Shown: positions 44,613 to 53,813 of the stretch, in pieces
How the letters are laid out: every line of letters starts with the position of its first letter
Position numbering within the stretch: the first letter of the stretch is position 1
Assembly: GCF_029911635.1 (NCBI RefSeq)
Contig: NZ_JARYTI010000004.1
Location: forward strand, 62,001-126,000
Direction of reading: 5' to 3'
Length of the DNA stretch: 64,000 nt
Source of the DNA: Sphingomonas sp. AR_OL41
GTDB taxonomy: Bacteria; Pseudomonadota; Alphaproteobacteria; Sphingomonadales; Sphingomonadaceae
Translations under genes and position numbers: made by a program
Notes under the pieces: generated by a model
What the model was told of the DNA's origin: nothing
The model's input: only the letters and a program-made list of their open reading frames with translations
Databases searched by the model: none

Positions 44613-45809
44613 ATGAAATCCATCGACCGCTATATGGCCCGGCTAATTGCACTGCCGATGCTTGCCTGTCTCGCGATTACGGCCATGCTGCTGATTCTCG
44701 ACCGGATTCGCATCCTGCTGGAATTCGTCGCCAATGAAGGCGGACCGGTCAGCGTGGTGTGGCGCATGCTCGCCAATCTGCTGCCTGAATATCTCGGGCT
44801 GGGCATTCCGATCGGGCTGCTGCTCGGCATCCTGCTGGCGTTTCGCCGTCTCGCGACGAGCTCGGAGCTCGACGTGCTGCGCGCGGTCGGGTTGAGCTAT
44901 CACCGCTTGTTGCGCGTGCCCTACATGTTCGCGATCGGGCTGGCGCTGATCAACCTGGCGATCGTCGGCTTCATCCAGCCTGACGCGCGCTATACCTATG
45001 AGAAACTGCGCTTCGAACTGCGCACCGGTGCGCTCGGCGCCTCGATCAAGGTCGGCGAGTTCACGCATTTCCCCAATGGCGCGACGGTGCGGATCGAGGA
45101 CAGCCGCGATGAGGGTCGCAAGCTCTCGGGCATCTTCGTGCAATATGCCGGCAAGAAGGGCGACTGGTACGCCGTCACCGCCGAACGCGGCCAGTTCCTC
45201 GCCACCGACAATCCCGACGAGATCATCTTCCGTCTGACCAACGGCACGCTGATCAACAACGCGCCTGACTTCGTCACGCCGCGCGTGCTCACCTTCACCT
45301 CGCACGACCTGCCGATCCCCTTGCCCAAGATCGAGACCTTCCGCACGCGGGGCGGCATCAATGTCGAACGGACGCTCCCCGAACTGGTGCGCATCGGGCA
45401 CGACAGCCATGCTACCGAGGAGGAGCGCGACACCAGTCGCGCGGCGTTCCACTTCCGCCTCGCCGAGGTGCTGTCGATGTTTTTCCTGCCCTTGCTCGCG
45501 CTGGCGCTGGGCATTCCACCGAAACGCTCGACCTCGGCGCTGGGCGTGGTGCTGTCGATCGTGATGGTGGTGGCCTATCACAAGGTCAACGAATATGGGC
45601 AGGCGCTTGGCGGCCTCGGCAAGATTGATCCGTTCTTTGCCCTGTGGGTTCCGTTCACCGTCTTCGCGGCGATCTGCTGCTGGATGTATTATGTCATCGC
45701 CTTCGTACCCGGCGGCCAGCCGATCGGCGCGCTCGAACGCAGCTTCTCCAAGGTGACCAAGTTGCTCGGCCGACTGTTACCGAAGCGGCGTGAGGCGAAA
45801 AAGGCATGA
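44613..45809 (+). CDS. lptF: LptF, permease of the lipid export ABC transporter
   Basis: A 398-residue permease of the LptB2FG exporter that lifts lipid A-type glycolipid from the inner membrane toward the LptC/A bridge. Six helices are split 3+3 by a large periplasmic beta-jellyroll region (about residues 130-270). The stop overlaps the lptG start as ATGA. Sphingomonads are reported to carry glycosphingolipids in place of lipopolysaccharide, so the natural cargo here may be a sphingolipid; this is inference from context. Confidence 0.9.
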   Translation: MKSIDRYMARLIALPMLACLAITAMLLILDRIRILLEFVANEGGPVSVVWRMLANLLPEYLGLGIPIGLLLGILLAFRRLATSSELDVLRAVGLSYHRLLRVPYMFAIGLALINLAIVGFIQPDARYTYEKLRFELRTGALGASIKVGEFTHFPNGATVRIEDSRDEGRKLSGIFVQYAGKKGDWYAVTAERGQFLATDNPDEIIFRLTNGTLINNAPDFVTPRVLTFTSHDLPIPLPKIETFRTRGGINVERTLPELVRIGHDSHATEEERDTSRAAFHFRLAEVLSMFFLPLLALALGIPPKRSTSALGVVLSIVMVVAYHKVNEYGQALGGLGKIDPFFALWVPFTVFAAICCWMYYVIAFVPGGQPIGALERSFSKVTKLLGRLLPKRREAKKA

Positions 45810-46903
45810 TCGCGCTGAATCCCTTCCCGTCGCGTACCGTGACGATCTACATGGCCAAGGCCTTTGTGGTGCGCACGCTGGCGATCCTCGCCACGCTCGT
45901 GCTGATCCTGCAGATGATGGATCTGCTCAGCGAGACCGGGCACATCCTCGCCTATCACGGCAATGGCCAGGCCGAAGAGCTGCGCTATGTCAGCCTGCGC
46001 GCGCCCCAGATCATCGCCACCTTCACGCCGTTCGCGGTGTTGCTCGGCACGATCCTGACCTTGAGCACGATGAACCAGAACAGCGAGATCGTGGCGCTCA
46101 AGGCCTCGGGTCTATCGGCACATCAGTTGCTGGCGCCGCTGATCGTGGCGAGCCTCGGCATCGCTGTCCTGTCTTTCGCGTTCAACGATCGTATCGTCAG
46201 CCGGGCGACCGCGACACTGTCGGTGTGGAAGGCGGGCGGCTACGCGCCGCTCCCGGTCGATCGCGGCGACCGCGCCAACGTCTGGGTGCGCGATGGCGAC
46301 GACCTCATCCAGGTCGCGCAGGTGCGCGGGCATGGCAATGCCGCCCAGCTTAGCGACGTCACGCTGTACGACCGGCAGGATGGCCGTATGGCGAGCATCG
46401 TCCGCGCGCCGCATGGCGTGCGCGCCGGCGACGGCTGGCGGATCGGACCGGCGACGCGGTTCGACGTCGCCAGCGGTCGCCTGACAAAACTCGGCGCGGT
46501 GGTGATCGGCCATGGCGTGCGTCCGGACCAGCTTACCCTGGCGAGCGTCGATGCCGATGCCATGTCGTTCGGCGAGCTTTACCGGGCGATCCGCGACCTG
46601 TCCGATGCGGGCCGGCCGACCAAAGCGCTGTCGGGGGCGATGTGGCACAAATTGTCGAGCCCGCTGTCGGCGGTGCTGATGCCATTGCTCGGCGCGATCT
46701 CCGCCTTCGGGCTGGCGCGCTCGGGGAAATTGTTCCTTCGCGCGGTGCTCGGCATGGCGCTCGGCTTCACCTATTTCCTTGGCGACAATTTCGCGCTGGC
46801 GATGGGCAATCTCGGCGCCTACCCGCCCTTCCTCGCCGCCTGGGCGCCGTTCCTGCTGTTCCTGCTGATCGGCGAGGCGGTGCTGATCAGGACCGAGGAG
46901 TGA
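45806..46903 (+). CDS. lptG: LptG, permease of the lipid export ABC transporter
   Basis: A 365-residue partner of LptF with the same topology: three N-terminal helices (for example TLAILATLVLILQMMDLL), a periplasmic domain with WVRDGDDLIQV, and three C-terminal helices (KLSSPLSAVLMPLLGAISAFG). It overlaps lptF by 4 bp. The ATPase LptB and the bridge proteins are not in this window. Confidence 0.9.
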   Translation: MIALNPFPSRTVTIYMAKAFVVRTLAILATLVLILQMMDLLSETGHILAYHGNGQAEELRYVSLRAPQIIATFTPFAVLLGTILTLSTMNQNSEIVALKASGLSAHQLLAPLIVASLGIAVLSFAFNDRIVSRATATLSVWKAGGYAPLPVDRGDRANVWVRDGDDLIQVAQVRGHGNAAQLSDVTLYDRQDGRMASIVRAPHGVRAGDGWRIGPATRFDVASGRLTKLGAVVIGHGVRPDQLTLASVDADAMSFGELYRAIRDLSDAGRPTKALSGAMWHKLSSPLSAVLMPLLGAISAFGLARSGKLFLRAVLGMALGFTYFLGDNFALAMGNLGAYPPFLAAWAPFLLFLLIGEAVLIRTEE

Positions 46904-46916
46904 AGGCATTTTCTTG

Positions 46917-47180
46917 ATGCGCCCGCGCGTTGCACTGGCCGGCCGCGTCATCGTCCGGGTCGCGGCCGTCGCTGCACTGATCGCCTCGATGATGGCGTTC
47001 AATGCCAAATTGTATTTCTGGGGCGGCACTCGATATGCGTCGCTCTATATCGACTTGGCTATCTGGTCCTTCATAATCGCCGGACCCGTCGCGCTATGGC
47101 TGTCGATCAAACATGCGAGATTGGCGCTGCTCCCATTGCCCCTTCAGGGAGCGATCTTCTGCCTGGCAAACTGCTCCTGA
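46917..47180 (+). CDS. Small two-helix membrane protein, unknown
   Basis: An 87-residue protein with hydrophobic segments at about residues 8-28 (VIVRVAAVAALIASMMAFNA) and 45-62 (LAIWSFIIAGPVALWLSI). I do not recognise the family. The ATG at 46917 lies 13 bp after lptG, so it may be the third gene of that operon. A TTG 3 bp upstream is an alternative start. Confidence 0.5.
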   Translation: MRPRVALAGRVIVRVAAVAALIASMMAFNAKLYFWGGTRYASLYIDLAIWSFIIAGPVALWLSIKHARLALLPLPLQGAIFCLANCS

Positions 47181-47223
47181 CCAACCGGCTTCGCCGGCTC
47201 CAGCGCGACGCCGTTCAACTCGA

Positions 47224-48333
47224 TCAGCGCGCGTCACCCATCGTGCTGCGCGCGATCTTGCCTACCAGCGGTAGCAGGCCGCGATGGTTGCCCTTGTGAT
47301 AGGGCGAGTCGGCAGCGAGCACGACGATGAGGCGACGGTGTGCCTCGCCCAGCGCATGATAGGGCACGCTCGGCAGCAGATGATGCAGCGCGTGATAACG
47401 CAGGCCCACCGGTGCCCATAGCGCCGGCAGCAGGCCCGGCGGCGGCACGTTGACGCTGTCGAGATATTGCGCGGTCACTGTCATCGGCTCGCCCTCATTC
47501 TCCCACAGATGCGCGACGAGCGTGCGGAGCTGGTTGAGCACCGTCACGCCCGACAGGATGGCGAGGAAGACCAGGAAGCCCTTGAGCGGGATGACCCCCG
47601 TCGCGACGAGCGTCAGCAGCCCGATCGCCCACAGGCTGGTCGCGGTTTCGAGCGCAATCCACATCGTGCGGAACGCACCTTCGGGCGGGCGGCGCGCGAA
47701 AGTCGGGTTGATCTGCAACCCCGAGGCACGCGCCACCAGCCAGCGGCGCAGCGGCGGGATCACCAGCGACAGCGGCGCCAGCAGCGCGAAGCGCACGAAC
47801 AATGCGATTGGCGCGAGCGCGGCGACGACCACGAACAGCGGCAGCGTCCACGGCTTCATCAGAGCGAGCGGGAGATATTCGGGATCCTCGCTCGTGCCAT
47901 AACGCGTGCGGGCGTGGTGCAGGCTGTGCACGCCTTCATAAAGGAAGGATGGGACCATCAGCGGAATGCCGACCAGCAGGTTCCAGACGAGCCGGAAGCC
48001 GGGCACCGCCGTCGACTTCAGATGGGTCAGTTCGTGGATGAAACTGCCGGCGCGGTAGAGCGCAAGAATGGCGACCACGCCAGCGAGCACCGCCCAGCCG
48101 GTCGCCACTCCCGACACCGCAATGGCGAGCGCGCCATAGCCGATCACCATCGAGGAGAGGCTGTCGGCCCAATAGATCGCCGGCTTGGCCGTGGCGAGCT
48201 CGCGCGCCAGATCGGCTGCGGCGCGCAGCAGCGCACGGTCGTCGGAGATCGGTGCACGCGGCGCGGGGCCCGTGCCGGCATGCGCGGGCTCGTGCGGATC
48301 GAGGGCAAGCGTACTGTTCATGGGAAAGGCCAT
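47224..48333 (-). CDS. Membrane fatty acid desaturase
   Basis: A 369-residue di-iron membrane enzyme. The three histidine boxes are HELTH (near residue 98), HSLHHAR (near 136) and YHALHH (near 312). Several helices surround them. Members insert double bonds or hydroxyls into acyl chains or carotenoids. Position next to the divergent ceramide-synthase candidate suggests action on sphingolipid acyl or long-chain-base moieties, but this is not proven. The frame starts at 48333; Met at 48321 is an alternative. Confidence 0.85.
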   Translation of the reverse strand: MAFPMNSTLALDPHEPAHAGTGPAPRAPISDDRALLRAAADLARELATAKPAIYWADSLSSMVIGYGALAIAVSGVATGWAVLAGVVAILALYRAGSFIHELTHLKSTAVPGFRLVWNLLVGIPLMVPSFLYEGVHSLHHARTRYGTSEDPEYLPLALMKPWTLPLFVVVAALAPIALFVRFALLAPLSLVIPPLRRWLVARASGLQINPTFARRPPEGAFRTMWIALETATSLWAIGLLTLVATGVIPLKGFLVFLAILSGVTVLNQLRTLVAHLWENEGEPMTVTAQYLDSVNVPPPGLLPALWAPVGLRYHALHHLLPSVPYHALGEAHRRLIVVLAADSPYHKGNHRGLLPLVGKIARSTMGDAR

Positions 48334-48457
48334 TGCCTTCAGATAGTGGCTATATGGTGGCGTTTACAGGCCTGACCATGGCCGAATCGCGCCGCACGGC
48401 TTGACAGCGCGCGGCGCGCGCGGGACTGCACGCGCTCCTCAGCAAGGCGCCTTTATC

Positions 48458-49618
48458 TTGGCCAACACCGCTCCGCTCTCCATCCGCCCGATCGACAGCA
48501 AGGCCGATCGCAAGAAGTTCATCGCGCTGCCTTTCCGGCTCTACAAGGACGATCCCAACTGGGTGCCGCCGCTCAAGGGCGAGGCGCTGGGGCTGATCAC
48601 GCCCGAGAAGAATGGCTGGTTCAGCCACGCCAAGGCGCAGCTGTTCCTAGCCGAACGCGGCGGCGAAGTGGTCGGGCGGATTTCCGCGCATATCGACACA
48701 CTCGCGCTGACCATGCCGCCGGCGCAGGGCTTCGGGCCGGGCTGCGGCCAGTTCGGCCTGTTCGACGCCGAGGACGAGAATGCCGCGCGCGCGCTGATCA
48801 ACACCGCCGAGGACTGGCTACGCGGCCAGGGCATGAATCGCGTGCTCGGGCCGATCAGCATGTCGATCTGGGAAGAGCCCGGCCTGCTGATCGAGGGTTT
48901 TGATCATCCGCCGACGATCATGATGGGCCATGCCAAGCCGATCTACCGCGCGTGGATCGAAAGCGCCGGCTATCTGCCGGTCAAGCAGCTCAAGACCTAT
49001 CGTCTCGATATCACCACGCCCTTTCCACCGATTGTCCAGCGCATCATCCAGTCGGGCGAGCGCAATCCGCGGATCACGATCCGCATGGTCGACAAGACGA
49101 AGTTCGAGGAGGAGGCCGCGATCATCCTGGCGATACTCAACGATGCCTGGTCGGACAATTGGGGCTTCGTTCCGCTAACCCCGCCCGAGATCGCCGATGT
49201 CGGTGTGAAATTGAAGCCGATCGTGTTCAACGAGCTGATCCGCATCGCCGAACTCGACGGTCAGCCCGTCGCCTTCATGATCACCCTGCCCGACCTCAAC
49301 GAAACGCTGAAGCCGCTGGGCGGCAACCTCTTCCCGTTCGGCTGGGCCAAACTGCTGTTGTGGCTGCGCCGCCCCAAGGCGAGGACGATGCGCGTCCCGC
49401 TGATGGGCGTGGTCAAGGAATTGCAGGCATCGCGCATGGCGAGCCAGCTGGCCTTCATGATGATCGAATATATCCGCCGCGATGCGGTCGCCCATTATGG
49501 CAGCACCGAGGGCGAGATCGGCTGGGTGCTCGACGACAATCAGGGCATGAACGCCATCGCCGACGCCATCAACAGCCACGTCAACAAGATCTATCAGGTC
49601 TACGAAAAGCATCTGTAG
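48458..49618 (+). CDS. GNAT-fold acyltransferase, candidate bacterial ceramide synthase (bCerS)
   Basis: A 386-residue GNAT-like protein. Key segments are IRPIDSKADRKKFIALPFRLYKDDPNWVPP, LFLAERGGEVVGRISAHID, FDAEDE, RVLGPISMSIWEEPGLLIEGFDHPP and a C-terminal GNAT part. This family is common in sphingolipid-making proteobacteria, and the Caulobacter ceramide synthase bCerS is described as a GNAT-like protein encoded near spt. I infer it N-acylates the long-chain base. The TTG at 48458 is chosen by homology start; no ATG is near. Its end overlaps dgkA (convergent) by 19 bp. Confidence 0.65.
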   Translation: MANTAPLSIRPIDSKADRKKFIALPFRLYKDDPNWVPPLKGEALGLITPEKNGWFSHAKAQLFLAERGGEVVGRISAHIDTLALTMPPAQGFGPGCGQFGLFDAEDENAARALINTAEDWLRGQGMNRVLGPISMSIWEEPGLLIEGFDHPPTIMMGHAKPIYRAWIESAGYLPVKQLKTYRLDITTPFPPIVQRIIQSGERNPRITIRMVDKTKFEEEAAIILAILNDAWSDNWGFVPLTPPEIADVGVKLKPIVFNELIRIAELDGQPVAFMITLPDLNETLKPLGGNLFPFGWAKLLLWLRRPKARTMRVPLMGVVKELQASRMASQLAFMMIEYIRRDAVAHYGSTEGEIGWVLDDNQGMNAIADAINSHVNKIYQVYEKHL

Positions 49619-49965
49619 GCGAGATCGCCGAGCATCAGCATCGCCGTGACCAGCGCGCCGCCGCTGGCGATCAATACCGCCCCCGCCGCCGCATCTTTGG
49701 CGGCGGCGATACCGGGCGCGATGTCGGGGTGAACCTGATCGGCGAGATATTCGAGCGCGGCGTTGGCCATTTCCAGCGCCATGACCAGCACCGCCGACGA
49801 CAACAGCAGCGCGGTCCACAGCCAGCCGGGTCGCAACGCCAACAAGAAAGCGACGGTCAGGGCCGCTGCGCGGACGTGCGTGCGGAAACTCCGCTCACGC
49901 TGCCACACCGTGACGATACCGGTGACGGCGAAGGCGAACCGGGCCCGGAAGGGACTGTTCTTCAT
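49600..49965 (-). CDS. dgkA: Diacylglycerol kinase (DgkA type)
   Basis: A 121-residue membrane kinase with three helices. Conserved elements are AFAVTGIVTVWQRERSFRTH, MALEMANAALEYLAD (the active-site Glu) and AAAKDAAAGAVLI. It phosphorylates diacylglycerol from lipid turnover to phosphatidate. In a sphingolipid locus a ceramide or long-chain-base substrate may be considered. I chose Met at 49965. It overlaps the convergent acyltransferase 3' end by 19 bp. Confidence 0.88.
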   Translation of the reverse strand: MKNSPFRARFAFAVTGIVTVWQRERSFRTHVRAAALTVAFLLALRPGWLWTALLLSSAVLVMALEMANAALEYLADQVHPDIAPGIAAAKDAAAGAVLIASGGALVTAMLMLGDLAYRCFS

Positions 49966-50074
49966 CCCGTCCTTGTGGCGATGCCTTGTGCAGCCGCCAT
50001 GTGGCCGCCGTCCTGCTATCGTGCACGGCATGTGCCCGCGCCGCCCTCCACGGCACCGCGGGCACCCCGCCAGG

Positions 50075-50314
50075 TCATGGATTCAACGGATCGAACCCGC
50101 GCGACTGCCATTGCTTGCGCGTCAGACATGTCTTGCGCGGAAGGTGCGAGCCGGTTTGATCGTCGGTCACGCAGAAGCGCTGTTCCGGCGTCGAGGTGGC
50201 GGTCGGGGCCGGGCCGGGGCTGACCGCGCCCTTTGCGCTGGCAGCATTGGTTTCCGCAACGACCGGGCTGGCGAACACCACCGTCGCGAGCGACAGCAAC
50301 AGGAATTTCGACAT
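50075..50314 (-). CDS. Small exported protein, unknown
   Basis: A 79-residue protein with a signal peptide (residues 1-20, SKFLLLSLATVVFASPVVA). The mature part has a Pro/Thr-rich linker and a conserved-looking C-terminal unit with two cysteines (RFCVTDD, RKTCLTRKQWQSRGFDP). Small sphingomonad proteins with such a C-x(n)-TC-KxxW tail are frequent, but their function is not known. The ATG at 50314 has GGAGG 5 bp upstream, better than the GTG at 50326. Confidence 0.7.
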   Translation of the reverse strand: MSKFLLLSLATVVFASPVVAETNAASAKGAVSPGPAPTATSTPEQRFCVTDDQTGSHLPRKTCLTRKQWQSRGFDPLNP

Positions 50315-50512
50315 CATATCCTCCACAAATACCAGTCGGAACGTCCGACGGCATCTGTGTTAGTGCATTAAGTATGCCATACACTAGAAGTGTTATTTAT
50401 CAATAGGATAGAGAGAACAATGAACGCGGAGTGAATAGCAATTCACGCCGTCTCTCGGTATTTGTCGCCAGTTTTTGGGAAGGTGACGCCGATGGGAGAG
50501 TCCGGTAGCCGC

Positions 50513-51313
50513 TCAGAAGCGGCGTGAAATACCGACATAGACTTCGGCATCCGGCGCGTCGCGGTTGAGCCCGGCGACGGCACCGATATCGAATTGCAGA
50601 TTGTCCTTCGCCATCCAGGCGAGCGACAGCGAGGCAAGACCCTGCGTCGTCGCGCCAGACGGATCCTGGTCGCGCAGCACCTGCCCCTCGATCGTCGCGG
50701 TCAGCGATTTGCTCAGCTTGAAGCCGAGACCCAGCGTCTCGCTCGCCGCGAAATGGCGCCCATGACCGTCCTGATCGACCGCCGCGTCGGCTTCGGTGGT
50801 GGTGGCAAAATTAACCGTGTCGCTGAGATCGAAGGTCACGGGGACGACCACGCCCGCGCCCCAGTCACCCGCACCGACCGGCGCGCGGCCGACGGGCAAC
50901 GTAACGAAGGGCTGGACCGCGATCGACACGCCACTGCCGTCCGGATGGAGCAGATTGGCCTTGAGGCCGAGCGTCAGGTCCCCGACGCGACCCGTGCTGT
51001 CGACCGTGCCGGCAAGCTTGTCGCGCGTGCGGACATGGCCGAACGGCGTCCAGCCGAATTGCGCTTCGATCGAGTCGCTAAGGCCGAGCCGCGCGAAGGT
51101 GTCGCCGATCAGCACGGTGTCGCTGCGTTGGGTGGAATCCTGTTCGAGCGTCCAGTCGGTCAGGGCGGTTTCGACCGACACGCGACCTGGCGCGATCGTA
51201 CACGGCGTCGTGCCAAGCCCCGGCCGCGTCGGACAATAATCGCGGTCCTTGGCAAGCGCCGCAGTCGGCACGACCAGCAGCGTCAGCACGGCACAGGCGA
51301 TTTTCTTCATCAT
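50513..51313 (-). CDS. Outer-membrane transporter-like beta-barrel protein
   Basis: A 266-residue exported protein with a signal peptide (residues 1-21, ending AALA) and alternating beta-barrel sequence (SIEAQFGWTPFG, VSIAVQPFVTLPVG) ending in Arg-Phe. It resembles the Phenol_MetA_deg-type family annotated as transporters, which may move hydrophobic compounds. A cysteine pair lies near the N-terminus (YCPTRPG, TPCTIA). Two Met codons (51313, 51310) are possible starts. It follows xth by 16 bp. Confidence 0.75.
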   Translation of the reverse strand: MMKKIACAVLTLLVVPTAALAKDRDYCPTRPGLGTTPCTIAPGRVSVETALTDWTLEQDSTQRSDTVLIGDTFARLGLSDSIEAQFGWTPFGHVRTRDKLAGTVDSTGRVGDLTLGLKANLLHPDGSGVSIAVQPFVTLPVGRAPVGAGDWGAGVVVPVTFDLSDTVNFATTTEADAAVDQDGHGRHFAASETLGLGFKLSKSLTATIEGQVLRDQDPSGATTQGLASLSLAWMAKDNLQFDIGAVAGLNRDAPDAEVYVGISRRF

Positions 51314-51329
51314 GCCCCCTTGGCCCGGA

Positions 51330-52100
51330 TCAGCTGAGCCGCACCCAGGTCGGCGCATGGTCGCTGGCCTTTTCGCGGGCGCGATACTCCTTGTCGACGC
51401 CGGCATCGACCAGCCGGTCGGCAGCTTGCGGGCTGAGCAGCAGGTGATCGATGCGGAACCCGGCGTCGCGCTGCCATGCGCCTGCCTGATAGTCCCAGAA
51501 GGTCCACACACGACCCTCGGGGTGGCGCGTGCGCAGCGCATCGGTCCAGCCTTGCGCGACCAGCGCGCGATAGGCGGCGCGGCTCTCCGGCTGCATCAGC
51601 GCATCGTCCTGCATCGCACGGACAGAGAAGGTGTCGTCGTCATTGGGGATGACATTGTAGTCGCCGGCCAGCACCACCGGCACCTCTTCCGCAAGCAACG
51701 CGCGCGCGCGCTCGGCAAGGCGCGCCATCCAGCTAAGCTTGTAATCGAATTTCGGTCCGGGCTGCGGATTGCCGTTGGGCAGATAAAGCGAGGCGATCAC
51801 GATGCCGTTCACTTCGGCTTCGAGATAGCGGCTATGGGCATCCTCGGGATCGCCGGCGAGCCCGCGCTGGCGCTCGACCGGATCGCTGCTCTTGGCCAGC
51901 ACGGCGACGCCATTCCAGCTTTTCTGGCCGTGCCACACCGCGCCATAGCCGGCGGCACGAATGTCGGCCTCGGGGAAGGTGTCGTCGCTCGACTTGAGCT
52001 CTTGCAGGCACACGACATCGGGCTGCTGCTCGGCAAGATATTCCAGCAGGCGCGGCAGGCGCGCCTTGATGCCGTTGACGTTGTAGGTGACGATCTTCAA
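51330..52100 (-). CDS. xth: Exodeoxyribonuclease III
   Basis: A 256-residue AP endonuclease/3'-exonuclease of base excision repair. The endonuclease-exonuclease-phosphatase fold begins MKIVTYNVNGIKAR, with the metal Glu in VVCLQELKS, the segment VLAGDYNVIPND and the final SDHAPTWV (catalytic His). Length matches the family. It follows erpA by 9 bp. Confidence 0.95.
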   Translation of the reverse strand: MKIVTYNVNGIKARLPRLLEYLAEQQPDVVCLQELKSSDDTFPEADIRAAGYGAVWHGQKSWNGVAVLAKSSDPVERQRGLAGDPEDAHSRYLEAEVNGIVIASLYLPNGNPQPGPKFDYKLSWMARLAERARALLAEEVPVVLAGDYNVIPNDDDTFSVRAMQDDALMQPESRAAYRALVAQGWTDALRTRHPEGRVWTFWDYQAGAWQRDAGFRIDHLLLSPQAADRLVDAGVDKEYRAREKASDHAPTWVRLS

Positions 52101-52109
52101 CGCGCGCGA

Positions 52110-52448
52110 TCAGACCGAGAAGCTGGTGCCGCAGCCGCAGCCCGACGCCGCATTGGGATTGGTCACGCGAAACGCCGCGCCGCCAAGTTCTTCGACATAA
52201 TCGACCGCCGCGCCGCGCACGAGATCGAGGCTGATCGAATCGACGACCAACCGAACGCCATCGGTCTCAGCAACCGCGTCGTCGCTCTCGGCGGTGTCGG
52301 CGAAACCGAATTTGTACTGGAAGCCCGAACAACCGCCACCCTCGACCGAGAGGCGCAAGATCGCGGCCTTGCCCTGCTTGGCGGCGATTGCCGCAACCCG
52401 CGCCGCCGCAGCGGGCGTCAGTGCGATTTCAGGAGCCAGTGTCGCCAT
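52110..52448 (-). CDS. erpA: Iron-sulfur cluster insertion protein ErpA
   Basis: A 112-residue A-type carrier. The three cluster cysteines are visible in GGGCSGFQYKF and SGCGCGTSF. It delivers 4Fe-4S clusters to apoproteins. I chose Met at 52448, where homology begins (MATLAPEIALT); a further Met 21 bp upstream has weaker support. Confidence 0.93.
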   Translation of the reverse strand: MATLAPEIALTPAAAARVAAIAAKQGKAAILRLSVEGGGCSGFQYKFGFADTAESDDAVAETDGVRLVVDSISLDLVRGAAVDYVEELGGAAFRVTNPNAASGCGCGTSFSV

Positions 52449-52514
52449 GACAGCGAGATAGGCGGTCACGGCGCCGACGGCAACCGCATCGACCCGGAAA
52501 TCGCGTCCGAAGGA

Positions 52515-53702
52515 TCAGTCGGCTGCACCGCCGACCACGACGGGGATGGTCCTGACCGAACGATCCTGCGCGGCAAGCAGGTAATCGGCATTTTGCAGGA
52601 ACGGTGCGGGATTGACCGCCGCGCCATCGATGCGGACCTCATAATGAAGGTGCGGGCCGGTCGAACGACCGGTCGAACCCATCAACGCGATCAACTGGCC
52701 ACGGTGCACGCGGGTGAAGGGGGCCACGAGGATCTTCGACAGATGGCCGTAGCGCGTCTGGATGCCCTTGCCATGATTGATCTCGACCATGTTGCCATAG
52801 CCGCCCGCGCGCTCGGCGCGATCGACGATGCCGTCGGCGGTGGCATAGACCGGCGTACCGAGCGGGCCAGGAATGTCGACCCCGGCATGGAAGGCGGCGG
52901 TGCCACGGAACGGATCGGAGCGGATGCCGAAGTTGCTGGTGAAGGCGAGGCGCTCGACCGGCTGGACCGACGGGATGGCGATCGTTCCCTGTTCGAGATT
53001 GTCGAGCTTCTTCCAGGTCATGAACAGCGAGCGGAACTGCATGTCGGCGCGGATATCGGCGGCGGCTTCGGCACCGTTCGCGGCTTCATAAGGTCCGCCC
53101 ATCGCCGGAACGGCAGCGTCGAAGCGCTCGGGCGCTAGACCAAGGCTACGCACCTTGGCCGCGGCCTTGGCATAGCGCAGTTCGGCGACCTTGCGCACCT
53201 TGGCGACGGTGGCGACCTGGTGCTGTTCTACCTGCTTGAGCGGCGCGACGACATCAGCGGCGAGCGCGTCGGCCTTCGGATCGATCGGCTGCGGAACGAT
53301 TGCCAGCGCGCGCTGGTCGGCCTTGCCGGAAACCACGGCGGTGATGATCGCCTGACGCTGCTCGACACGCGCGGCATGAGCGGCGGCGACGGCGCGAATC
53401 TTTTCGACATCGGCCTGCATCGCGGCGACGCGCAACTGCATCTGGGCAACCTTGGCTTCGGGCGACAACGGCGTTCCGACGACACCGCTCAACGCAACCG
53501 CGCCAACCGCCGCCTGGGCAACGCCATAAGCCGAGAAACACAAGGTAACGGCGGCAATGCCGGCCATCATCGCCTGGGCGCGCCCGCCGACGCTGAAGCG
53601 GCGCAGATCACGCCCGTCGTGGAAAATAAAGTCGCGTGTGGTGAAATAACTGCTGAACCGCGCAAAAGCCTGCGCGCCCGACGCGAATGAGATCTTTGCC
53701 AT
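52515..53702 (-). CDS. Membrane-anchored M23 metallopeptidase (murein hydrolase type)
   Basis: A 395-residue protein with one membrane span near residues 43-65, a periplasmic coiled-coil region (about 80-200) and a C-terminal M23/LytM domain. The zinc site is visible: FGIRSDPFRGTAAFHAGVDIPG (His, Asp) and TGPHLHYEVRIDG (HxH). The active ligands appear intact, so it is probably an enzyme cutting peptidoglycan peptides rather than only an amidase activator. It stands alone between erpA and the DUF455 gene. Confidence 0.9.
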   Translation of the reverse strand: MAKISFASGAQAFARFSSYFTTRDFIFHDGRDLRRFSVGGRAQAMMAGIAAVTLCFSAYGVAQAAVGAVALSGVVGTPLSPEAKVAQMQLRVAAMQADVEKIRAVAAAHAARVEQRQAIITAVVSGKADQRALAIVPQPIDPKADALAADVVAPLKQVEQHQVATVAKVRKVAELRYAKAAAKVRSLGLAPERFDAAVPAMGGPYEAANGAEAAADIRADMQFRSLFMTWKKLDNLEQGTIAIPSVQPVERLAFTSNFGIRSDPFRGTAAFHAGVDIPGPLGTPVYATADGIVDRAERAGGYGNMVEINHGKGIQTRYGHLSKILVAPFTRVHRGQLIALMGSTGRSTGPHLHYEVRIDGAAVNPAPFLQNADYLLAAQDRSVRTIPVVVGGAAD

Positions 53703-53813
53703 GCGTTCCCGTCGACCCTAGCGATAACCGGAAACGACCGGCCCCGCCCCCTTGACATCCCGGTAGCGGCCCCTCCGCGCCCCGGACTTCGGGATGATGT
53801 GTGGCCCGCCTTG

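Noticed and set aside
50331..50360. GGAAC near 50332 on the plus strand as an EcfG promoter
   Set aside because: No matching CGTT at 16 bp and no plus-strand gene downstream.
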